Below, one piece after another: positions 11,801-23,800 of a stretch of 64,000 nt of DNA. The notes beneath the pieces were generated by a model. The model saw only the letters and a list, made by a program, of their open reading frames with translations. It searched no databases and was not told where the DNA came from. Positions within the stretch are counted from its first letter, which is position 1; the number at the start of each line of letters is the position of its first letter. The position numbers and the translations under genes are program-made. Source of the stretch: Podarcis raffonei (Eukaryota > Chordata > Lepidosauria > Squamata > Lacertidae); the NCBI RefSeq assembly GCF_027172205.1, contig NC_070614.1, positions 32,178,501 through 32,242,500 of the forward strand, read 5' to 3'.

Positions 11801-14800
11801 TAGAAACTAATCTATGCAGAAGGGATTGTGCCTCTCAGGCTGAAAAATGTTCCCAAGTAATGTTGCGTCCTAATGTTGTGTGTCCTGGCATTGCATGTGG
11901 GGTCCTCTGAATATTGAGGGGGGGCACCCCCTAAAAAAAAGATGGGGAAGGGCAAAGTACCTCAGCCCCCAGGAGCTGGTGTCCTTGAGAGACACTGACA
12001 AGAATTTTAAGAACCTCAATACAACATAAATGGGGGTGGGGAAGTCAAAGTGCCTTGTGCAAATAGTCCCTCTGCTCCTCCATCACATCCAACAGAGAAT
12101 TTCCCCCCATCACTTCACCCCATCCCTGGACATGTCATTCCCAACTCCCATTCTGGAAACAACAAGGTGGCCATAGCAGGTTACCTGAACAAACAACTCC
12201 CGCATCTTGGTCATGATTACAGTTATTGTTCCCCTGGGTATTTGCGCTGCACTCTTGGATGGCATCTTCTGTGCCTTTACAGTTCACATTATCCAACCAG
12301 ATGGATCCTGATCCACGTCCGAAATGAGCTCCGCCTGGGGCTGCTGAAGCCTTTCCACAGCCCAGTTGCCTGCAGATGACTTCAGCATCTTGCAAATCCC
12401 ACGTACGGTCACAAACAGTTCCCCACTGTTCACTGTGGGGCGGCCGGAACTCGATTCTCCCACTGCAGCGATTTGTGCCATTTACTAGTCTGAGATCATC
12501 TAAGAATAAAACGGGAGGGTCAAATGATTAACTCCACAGAGAACAACTCCAAGTAGCTCTTAAAAAAACCAATGTCAGGACTTGGATGAATTCTTTCCCT
12601 TTTCATCCTGGCTGTCCTAAACAGCTGGCAGAAATCAGCAGGATCTGATGATGGTTCCCCATCATGAACATGCAGTCAGCTTCAGATTGTAGGGGTAACA
12701 AATAACAGACTTGTCAGTTGATCCTGTTTCACTTTGTAGATGACAAACTGCATTACTCTGCTGCCACTATGAGCTCAGATCTGTTTTAATACTTTGCTGC
12801 TGGTATGTGTAATTAAAACATGCAATCAAATACCTCTTGTTTGTGAAACAAAAGGTGGCATGCAAAAATTAAGTCCTGCTCATGGTAGATGAGTCATATA
12901 ATCTCCCTGTCTCAAGCAAGGAGCCACCATCACCAGGAGGAGACTTTGTAAGGAAGATGTAGGACAGCGGTTTGGTGTTTTAAAGGAATGGCTCAAATCA
13001 GGGATTGCTGTGAAGATCAGGAATCCTTGAGAGGATTTATGGGGCTAGGAATGACCCGCTTGCCTTGTTACTGCCTCCTTTTTGTGTAGAATATTGCACC
13101 AGAGCATAGGGACACGGCCTAGGACTTGCCGATCAGAAGGTTGGCGGTTTGAATCCCCGCAATGGGGTGAGCTTCCATTGCTCGGTCCCTGCTCCTGCCA
13201 ACCTAGCAGTTCGAAAGCACGTCAAAAGTGCAAGTAGATAAATAGGAACCGCTCTGGCAGGAAGGTAAATGGCGTTTCCGTGCACTGCTCTGGTTCGCCA
13301 GAAGCGGCTTAGTCATGCTGGCCACATGACCCGGAAGCTGTACGCTGGCTCCCTCGGCCAATAAAGCGAGATGAGCACCGGAACCCCAGAGTCGGTCACG
13401 ACTGGACCTAATGGTCAGGGGTCCCTTTACCTTTATTGCACCAGAGCAGATTACCTGAACATACAACACCAGCATCTTCTCCGTGGTTACAGTCATTGGT
13501 CCCCAAAGGCTTGGCCTTGCAAGCAGTGAGAGAAGCTTCTGTTCCTGTACATTCAACATCATCCAACCAGATGGGATCGACTCCTCGCCCAAATTGAGCT
13601 CCACGGGGTGCAGCTATGGCTGATCCACAATCAAGGTACCTACATACAACGACGGCTTCGTTTAGGTCCCAGCTGTCATCGCACACAGTTCCATATTGGT
13701 TGAGATGAAACACTTCCACCCTACCAGAACACCGATGACTGCCATTGACCAGCCTTAGCTCCACCGGATCTGGAATGGTAAAAGTTATAACATGGAAACA
13801 CAAAGCCACAGATATTTCAAGAAGACTCCCAAGAAAGATCATGTTTCATTTTTACTCATGCTAGTATGGGTTATACCTAATCTCATCTGGACTGAGGCCA
13901 GTGCTATCCATTACTCTGACAAATTAAGGTTTCGCCAAAACTGTGTTTGCCAATAAATACATTTAATTCTTTTTATTTATTTGCAAAATTTCTATGCTGC
14001 CCACATTAGGGGGAAGGGAAACCATCAAGGTGGTAAACAGCATTAATGAAAGTAATATAAAAGTACATTTTAGATAAGTACAAAACACATTACCCATCAG
14101 TAGATCAGAACTGATGCATCAACATGGCTGATCACACCTCAAGGAGAGCTTGGGTGAACAGATGGGTTTTAAGCAGATTCCTAAATGCCAAAACTATAGG
14201 AGCTTACCTGATGTTCACTGGAAGCACATTTCAAAGGACTGGTGCCTTCACACTAAAGACCCTGCTCTTAGTAGACATAAGATGAACCTTGAGAACTTAA
14301 GACACTACTATGAGTACCTCTTCTAAGGATTGAAGTATCTGGGATATACAAGGCAAGATGCTCCCAGAGGTAAGCTGATCCCAGTTGGTTCTGGGCTTTC
14401 TATACTAACAACAAGACCTTAAATGTGGCCTGGTGACATATTGGTGACCAGTGGAGTTATTTAAGCACAGATGTTGTTCACAGTATTCTCCTTTCCTGTC
14501 CCTGCTGATTATCTCCTGCAAAAGCCTTTCGGGGAATTTCTCAAACTTAAGAGGGAGATAGATCAGCAGTACATAGCACAATACCCAGCTTATGAGAGTC
14601 AGCAGACGGTAATAAAATAGGAAGCTGGCAGTGGATGGTGTAGCAGTTGAGCTGGAATTCGGCTGGGGAAATTTGGAATCACATCCCTGATTTCCCATAT
14701 GACATGATGTCACTCCTATGTATAGTTACCTACAAATAGGCTCCCTTGAACTCAGTAATGCTCACTTCTAATTACATAGGTTCAACTTGTAAAATGAGTT

Positions 14801-17800
14801 CAGTTTTAACAACTTTTAGCTTTAAATTAGAAATGCAAAAAATCTTGCAAAGAAGGATTACCATTTAAACAGGCAGCATGAAGGACAAATTCCTTCAAAG
14901 CGAAAAAAGTACCCTTTGCTTATTTACCTCATTTTCAGTCTTCCTCTATGCAAATACAGTACAAACCATTGTAAAACTTGAAAGCTTAGTTATCATTCAG
15001 TTGCCACATCAAAGAAAGTATTTCAGTTTCCCTGGTGCTCATTGCTCCTGCTCTAAAGTGCTAGAGCCATGTTCCCCTGCTATTCCTTCTCCACTATACA
15101 TAGTCTAGGCAAAGAAGAAGACTTGGTCCTGCATCCCAGCCAACCCGAGATTGGAAGACAATGGCCTGCAGTGCAAGGTCTCCAAAGTTTCATGCAAGAG
15201 GGACGCAGGTTTATGTAATAGGAACTTGTATGTTCCAAACCATTAAGCATGGAATATAATTTACCTGCACACTCAACACCAGCATCTTCTCCATGATTGC
15301 AGTTATTGATCCCCCAAGCGCTTGCTGGGCACTGACTGAGGGCTGTTTCTGTTCCTTGACAGTTCACATCATCCAACCAGATGGGCCCTGTTCCTCGTCC
15401 AAATGCAGCTTTTGTACGAGCTTTCAAAGCAACGCCACAGCCCAACTCTTTGCAGATGACCTCAGCCTGCTTAAGGCCCCAGCGATCATCACACACAGTG
15501 CCCCACTGATGATTGTGGAAGATCTCCACTCTTCCTGAGCAACGACTTGAGCCATTCACCAGCCTGAGTTCTGATGGGAAATAAAACATTGAAGGACGCC
15601 ACTCATTAAGCCAAGACATTATTGGCAAGGTTCTTGAACATCTTATGTCTAATAGCTAAGGAGGCTGCGCCTCATCTCACAAAGGGCATGAATACATCAA
15701 GTCATTTTTCTTCCCATGAGGAGAAGCTGTTCCCCATGCCATTTCCCTCAACGAATGCTGATGTTTGCCTCAGAAATGGCCATTTACACCCTCCCAAGGT
15801 GAATATCAAATTGAGAGTGGGGAGGGAATTTTCTCCCCCCCCCAATTTTTTTAAATTAATTTTCCAGATTTAAAACAAACATATCATCAAACATAAAAAG
15901 AAAACATAAACAAACAAACAAACAAACAAACATATATCCTAACTGTAGAAATGCCACTTTTGTTAACATTGTTAGATGACTTCCTCGACTCCCCCTGACT
16001 GAGTTTCCATATAAATCATTGTAGCAGTTTTCCAAAACTAATTTTACATAAAATTTACTTGGTCCAATTAACATCTTTCTTTCTTTTCATTTTAACTTTT
16101 ATCCATAATATTCTACAACATCACATATTTAAATCCTAGGCCGATTTGATACTCATAAGCAATTCTATTTAAGTTATCTTAACATATTTAACTAAATAGT
16201 TTAAATTTCTTCCATTCCTCTTGATACTCCTCCTCCTTCTGGTCGCGGACTCTTCCGGTCAGGTTGGTTAGCTCCGAAAAGTCCATCATCTTCATCTGCC
16301 ATTCATCCGCTGTTGGTACTTCTTGTAATTTCCAATTTTTGGCCAACAAAATTTTAGCAGCAGTTGTGGCATACAAAAACAATCTAACATCTTTTGGGGG
16401 CAATTCCAAACCTATTATTCCAAGAAGAAAGGCCTCTGGTTTCTTAATAAATGTATATTTCAACATTTTTTCCAATTCATTATAAATCTTTTTCCAGAAG
16501 TCTTTCACCTTGGGACAAGTCCACCACATATGATAAAAAGTACCTTCTTTTTCTTTACATTTCCAACATAGATTTTCACTCTTATGATAAATCTTTGCGA
16601 GTTTTACAGGGGTTAAGTACCATCTATGGGGAGGGAATTTTCGTAAGGAAAACACAATGGAGGAAAGAATTGAAACCCCCTCAGACAGCCCTAATCTGGA
16701 CCTGCCTTCCACAGCTGGTTCTATTACTCCTCTCTTTTAAAGAAATATGACTGTGCATTTATTGCAGGGGTGGGGAACTTGTGGTTCTTGGCCTAATTTA
16801 ACTCAGCCCATAGATATGGGGTGGCACAGAGGGAGAGAGAGAGAAGAGGGGAGAGAGGGGAGGGAGAGAAGGACAGTTATGCAGCCCTACAATGTTGTGA
16901 AACCCGGCCCATTTTGGTTCTACCCACTGCTGCATGCACACCCTGGCAAGTTACTCCCATGGGAATATGGCCCTGAGAGAAAAAGGATTATCCATCCCTA
17001 ATATTAATGTATCACTTGGTTATGTCTCAGACAGAGTGCTCCTCTTCCTTGTTTGGAAACTGGACAACTTCCTGTGTAGTTGTTGAATATAAAACAGGGA
17101 ACAAAGAAGCATGAAGAAAAAGTTAGCTGGTTTCTGGAGTGATGAAATAGCAAGCTTGTTTACTTATGTTGTGAACTTCTTCTGTGGAACATGTGCTCAG
17201 AAAACAAATTGTGTATGTATCCATAAAAATAAAAACAAACAGATGAAGTTTAAAGGGGTGGATGAAATTAGCAAGGTGTCCTGTTGAGCCTATCTAATGA
17301 GGGATGTGGAAAGGAAGGAAGGAAAGAAGAAAGAAGAAAGGGAGAAAGATCCATTGAAGATTGTTCTTCTTCTATAAGTATTATCAGTAGTAGAGCTCTG
17401 GAGAAACCCACTGTTGACAAAACAGCTCGTTCAACTTTTAGCCACTTTCTAAGGCCATAGTATGGCACTCCCTAGTGGTCTCCCATTACCTGAGCACACA
17501 GCACCAGCATCTTCTCCATGATTGCAATTATGTTCTCCCCAGGCTTTGAGGCGGCAGTCTCTGAGGGCAGCTTCTGTCCCTTTACATTTGACATCATCCA
17601 GCCAGATGTTGCCTTCACCTCTTCCAAACTGAGCTCCTCGGGGAGCCCCCAAGGCTACTCCGCAGTCAAGTTCCTTGCACACGACTTGGGCACTGTTCAG
17701 ATCCCAGCCATCATCGCACACTGTCCCCCACTGCTGGTTGTGGAGCACCTCAACTCTCCCAACACAGCGACTTGTACCATTCACCAGTCTGATCTCATGG

Positions 17801-20800
17801 GGGTCTGAAACAATCAAAGGAATGGTTATTTTTTCCACTTTCCAGTTCTCCAGCGTCCCTTGCCTTTGTTCCCATTTGTGGCAATGCATTCAGTAATACT
17901 GAGGTTACTCAAGTGTGTAACTGATCATTGTGAAAGCAATGCAGGTGCAGTACATGGGTCTGGTCATCTTGGTGACTGTGAACAAGAGGCTCTCTCCTTT
18001 ACAACTGTGTCTTTGGCCTGGCAGGTTGGCTTCTGGAAATCTGATACCCTATTGTCTCCAAAAGGACAAATAGTGGTTCAAACAGCTGGTGTCTAGGCTC
18101 AACTGGAAAAGATTGGCTGATTTTCCTCAGACTTATGTGTAGTAGCTAAGTGGTAGCCTTAGGCAAGCTGTTATATCATCATCGTGACCCCTCTCCATGT
18201 GACTTCTTAAAGGGTTGTGAATATATGGAACATTCTGTTCACTGCAGATGCTTTATCAGCTGTTAGCAAAAAGGACTAGTATCTGGTTGGTTGCCCAGCT
18301 CATTATCTACCCCATCCACTGCAGTCTAAGTTTGACAGATGGGAAAATCACCAACTATCAGCTAATCGCCGGGACTTGCAGAGGGCTTTGCAAGGGTCTT
18401 TCCTTTGCAAGACCTGACAATCAGCTGATTGTTGGACTTGTGAAGACCTTGGCAAAGCTGTTTGCAACATGCTCCACAAGACCTGAAAGTCTTGTGGAAG
18501 GCTTTCCTAGCACCATCATTATATAGCTATGCTGGCTCCCAGTACGTTTCTGAGCACAATTCAAAGTGTTGGTGCTGACCTTTAAAGCCCTAAGCGGTTT
18601 TGGCCTTGTATACCCGAAGGAGCATCTCCACCCACATCGTTCAGCCTGGACACTGATATTCAGCTCCGAGGGCTTTCTGGTAGTTCCCTCACTGCGATAA
18701 GTGAAGTTACAGGGAATCAGGCAGAGGGCCTTCTTGGTAGTGGCACCCACCATGTGTAACACCTTCCATCAGATGTTAAGGAGATAAAGAACTACACAAC
18801 ATATAGAAGACATCTGAAGGCACTCCTGCATCAGGAAGCTTTTAATGTTTGATATTTTATTATGTTTTTATAGGTGTTGGAAGCTACCCAGAGTGAATGA
18901 GTAACCCAGCCAGATAGGCGGTGTATAAATAATCAAAATTGTTGTTGTTGTTGTCCTCATCATCACGGCCAAAAACTTTCCTCTATCTCTTGGCCTTTGG
19001 CTTCAAACTTAGAAGTGGGTGGGATGTTTTAAATGTATTCCTCACCTTGGCTTTAATGAATGGGGGGTGGGGCCGGTGTTGTTGGTTGTAAGTTGCTTTG
19101 AGTTGCCTTGGGCAAGAAAAAGTGACCAACAAATTTAATTGGTAATAATAATTGTGACACCCCATGAAGAGCACTTTCTTCAGATGGCAGGTGCCATCTG
19201 AAAACACCATTTCAACTGAATCAGGTTGAACTGAACCAACCTGGCACCTGATGTCATATATGAAATCAGGTGTAGAACAGGTGGGCATGGTTGGTTCAAC
19301 CTACCATTTGGCCCAATTAAGCCCATGAGCTGAAGGTTCCCCACTCTTGACTTAAAGAGTGCTACATTTTAAGGCTTTCATTTTGCTAGCAGCTGGAAAG
19401 AAACTTCTGCAGTGGACACTGAAGACTAGAAGATGCAAGATGGCTTTTAATGGCTTGCTGCTGTGAACTATTGTTCTGTCAGACACGTCTTCTAGGACAA
19501 AGACTAGAACAAACAATTATGGAAGTTTCAGTCTAGCTAGTCCTTGCCACTGGCTGGTAGGAAAGAAGCTGAAGATTGCAGTTGTTTTTGGTGGAACTGG
19601 CACTATTTTAAATACTTGCATTGTCTTTCAGGGTGATTGCCAAACGCTTCTGCCATTTTTTTAGGCCACAACCTACTTCCTTCAGAGCTTTCATCTAGAT
19701 AATTTACCTTGCTAGAGTACCTGACTGTAATGAAGAATGGATTTGAACTACATCACATAGTACAAAATTACCTGAGCACTCCACACTTGCATCCCTGCTG
19801 TGGTCACAGGTATGCTCTCCCCAGGGTCTTTTTTGGCATTCACTCAGAGCTGCTTCTTTTCCTGTGCAGTTAACTCTGTCTAGCCAGATAGTACCAGATC
19901 CTTGGCCAAACCGTGCGCTGCCCGACACTGTTACAGGTTGTCCACAGTCCAGTTCCCTGCACACGACGTGGGCATCATTCATATCCCAATCAGAACCACA
20001 AATTGTTCCCCACTGCTTGTTGTGATACACCTCGACCCGCCCTGAGCAGCGACTTGTGCCGTCCACTAGGCGAAGCTCTGATGGGACAAAAAAGAGTTTA
20101 AACACCAAAAAAGTAATCCTGCAGAGAATTCCTTGAGCAAGAATAGGTGGATAATATCACTGAAACACCTTGGGGCGGGGGGAAGTGAGCATAGGTTTGG
20201 ATTAGATGACTTACAAGAGACCCCTCCCCACTCTATGATTACATTCTTTGAAGTTCAGACTTGTTGGACTCTTATTGGCGAGGACTATCCACTAATACAA
20301 AATAGTTGAACAATAATATCCTCCCATGCTCTTTGCTTCATTTCTGATTGGGGGAAAGTGTGCCTTACCTGCGCATACAACACCGGCATCTTCTGTATGG
20401 GTGCAATCATGTACTCCCCAGTCTTTTGCTTGGCATTTGCTGATGGCAGTCTCTGACCCTGTACAGTTAACGCCATCCAGCCAAATGGGACCAGTTCCTG
20501 CTCCAAAACGAGAACCTCGTGGGGCTGATATAGGAGTTCCACAGCCAAGATAACTACACACGACTGCAGCGTCATCAAGGTCCCAATCGTCATCACATAT
20601 GGTCCCCCAGAGTTTATCGTGCAGGATCTCAACTCTCCCAGAACAGTGATTGGGGCCATTTATTAATCTGAGCTCAGGGGGTTCTGAGAATGAAGAAAAC
20701 ATTGAGAAATAATGGACAATTTTTTATTTAAGTTAGTTTCATGCATAACTGTTTCCACCAATTCCCTGTCCTCTGCTACTACCACAATCTTATTTTGATT

Positions 20801-23800
20801 CTCTGGGATGCCTACAGATATGCACAGTGTCATGAGAATGTGGGTGCCAGAGTTTGTAAGTGCTGTATTTCCCTAAATTCCTGGATCTAGTATATGTTGG
20901 CATTTAATCAATGCTTGGAGTGTTAATTAACTGCGTGAATTAAGTGGTGTACTAGAAACTAATTTCCTGGAATCAGCAAGTGTAAAAAGCTAATGAAGAC
21001 AGGCCAGCCACCCTTTGCCCTTCATTCTAGTACCCATTTAGATTTGAGGAGCAAGCCTGTAATGAGTGTGGAATAACTAGCCTCATTTAACCAAATGCTT
21101 AAGTCTAATTAATGCACAAAGAAGTTAAAGCCAGACTTAGCTATGTCACTTCCCCTCACCTTGGGATAAAATGGACAATTAAGTCTTTGTTTCCTTCAGT
21201 CTACCTTTTTGGTGTGTGAGGACATATGAGCTGATTGCTCCAGTTTAGCCGCATGGCATTCACCAGCCTCTTTTGTTTCAGACCAGAATGGAGTCCAAAA
21301 TTAGCATTTCCTTATGCCAATAGTTTAGGAGCTTTTACCATTTTGTAACCAAGCTACATTTTACTGCCTGTACAACCCATCTGACTGCTGTATGGAAAAG
21401 CACATGAGTGTGACCTAAGAAAGGTTTGTAAGTAAACCAATTCATAGCTTTAAAAACATGTTTGTTTTTTCTATGATAAGATTAGTAGGAAACTTTGGAA
21501 GAAGCTTTCAAGCAGGTCATCTTTGGAGCTCAGTTGGAGGGGCACATTTCTAAAGGTTTTACAGCCTATATTTCCATGCTTTACTTTGCTACCTGTTTTG
21601 CCATGTTACATCTCTGTTGGGGTTCTTTCACCAAAGAGTACTTGGCCCAAACTTCATGGCATACGGGAATATATATATGGAGGCCCCATTAAATGAGACT
21701 TCCTCTCCCTCTTTTCCCCCCTTCTTCTTTTTGCAAAGCAATTCATAGCACAGAGGCCTCAAACATCTGAGTATTAAAGCTCTCCTACCACAACCCATAT
21801 TATGGTCTCACTCCAGTTTGGGTTCTTGATGCTGTTAAGGTTATATGTCATTTGGCAGCTAGTTTTAGACTAGGCACTACTTTCCCATGGTTAAACGAGT
21901 AGCTGAAATATATATTCTTCCAGGCTCGGGGACAGAGTATGTGATTATTATTTTAAATTTTCATAATTCCTTAGTTGTACAAATCCATAGATTATTACCT
22001 TCACACTCCACACCAGCATCCTTGCTATGGGCACAGCTGTGTTCTGTCAATGTTTTTGGTGGACATTTCCTTAGACTGTCTTCATCCCCTGTGCAATTCA
22101 CTTGATCCATCCAGATGGGGCCAGATCCCTGTCCAAATTTAGCTGCAAGAGTTGCTTTTAGAGCAGCTCCACAGCCCACTTCCCGGCACACAACATGGGC
22201 ATCAGCTAAGTCCCATCCATTGTCACACACTGTTCCCCATCTTTGGTTATGAAGCAACTCGACCCTGCCAGTACATGGAGACGAACCACCTGCCAGTCTC
22301 ACCTCTGTTTAGAGAGAAAAGGGAAAAACATAATAATTCACCTTCTCAGCAAAACCAATGATCCTTTCAGTACCGGTATTTCACCTTTGTCAGTAGCCCA
22401 TCAGATTCCTTGTGCATGTTGAACATGGGGTGTTGATGGAATCCATTTTCTTTGGTGTGTTCCCAGAGTTTTAGAGACATAGCATCACCAGTGGACACTG
22501 TTGTTTGGTTTCTATCTGCCATTTTTAATAATCCCTGACTGGCATATCCCCTCCATGAAGTAACTCAAGGGTTATCAACCTTTCTAGGTCCATGGCAAAT
22601 GTGTTATATTGAATGAATGCTGTGGGTGCGACTCCCCCCTCACTTTTTTCCACCCTCCCCAGATCAGAGCCCTCCCATAAGAGTTAGAGAGAGAGAGAGG
22701 ATGCATGCACACCTCACTGTCCAAGGAGTCTGGGTAAAAATGAGACTCGTTAGAATTAATCTGAGCTTTGAAAAGCACATAGAGCTGAAAGAGGAAGTGG
22801 GAAAGTGTGTCACACCTTCGACTTCCTCCTCCAGCTCTATTTACATTTTGAAGGCTAAAAAGGTAACCATTCTCACCACCTTATGACTAAGGGGGTGGGG
22901 TGGAGTCAATGGCTTCATGTGTTGGGATGGATTTGGAAGGTAGGTTAGGATATATGATTTATTTATTATTCTTCCTCTTACTCACTTGAGTAAGATTAGC
23001 ATCTGGTTTAGCAGAGTTAAAAAATATATACCACCCTTTGCAGCATTAACATGGAAACTTGGGACAAAGCTGTGCAGCTTTCTAAAATTATCCAGGATGC
23101 CTTTGGGAGACTGGAGCTTCCCCTTTATTTATCCCTATATAAATAAAATAGCAACACAGAAGTCTATAATGTAACAATATAAAACTATTATTTACTTACA
23201 TAAAGCTGCAGACTTGATTCAAGGCAAAATAGACGTCTAGATTACAAAATACATGGTTTAAATCAAAGATGGTGCCTATGCTCAGGGGCATACAGACCAT
23301 GCATCCTATCCCTATGGCTGCATGATGAGAAAGGTCTCAGGCAGCTTTCATTTTAATCACACTCATTAACCCCATTTTGATTTTGTAACAATAAATGCAA
23401 TTCTACTTTTTTACCCAGATTGGACTCTGCATTTGATTGCTACCCTGCATTTCACTGCAACATCCCCATGATGTGCTGTGACTCTAGAACACAAATTTTG
23501 AAATTCACACCTCCATGGGCATGTAGGGATGCACATCTGATCAAGGACATGTGTTTACCTTGCTGAATAACCTACCTGAGCAAAGAACGCCAGCATCTTC
23601 TCCGTGATGGCAGTCATTGTCTCCCCAAGCCCTTGCTGGGCATTGACTGAGGCCTGATTCTGTCCCTGTGCATCTGAGTTCATCTAGCCAGATGCGACCA
23701 ACTCCTCTTCCAAAATATGCTTCACGGTGGGCTGATATTGCAGCTGCACAGCCCAGTTGCCGACATACTACTCTGGCTTCCTCAATGCCCCAGCTGTCAT

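Noticed and set aside
13107-13200. tRNA-like head of the SINE considered as a tRNA gene
   Set aside because: The cloverleaf is incomplete and the sequence continues into the SINE body; it is a retroposon, not a tRNA gene.
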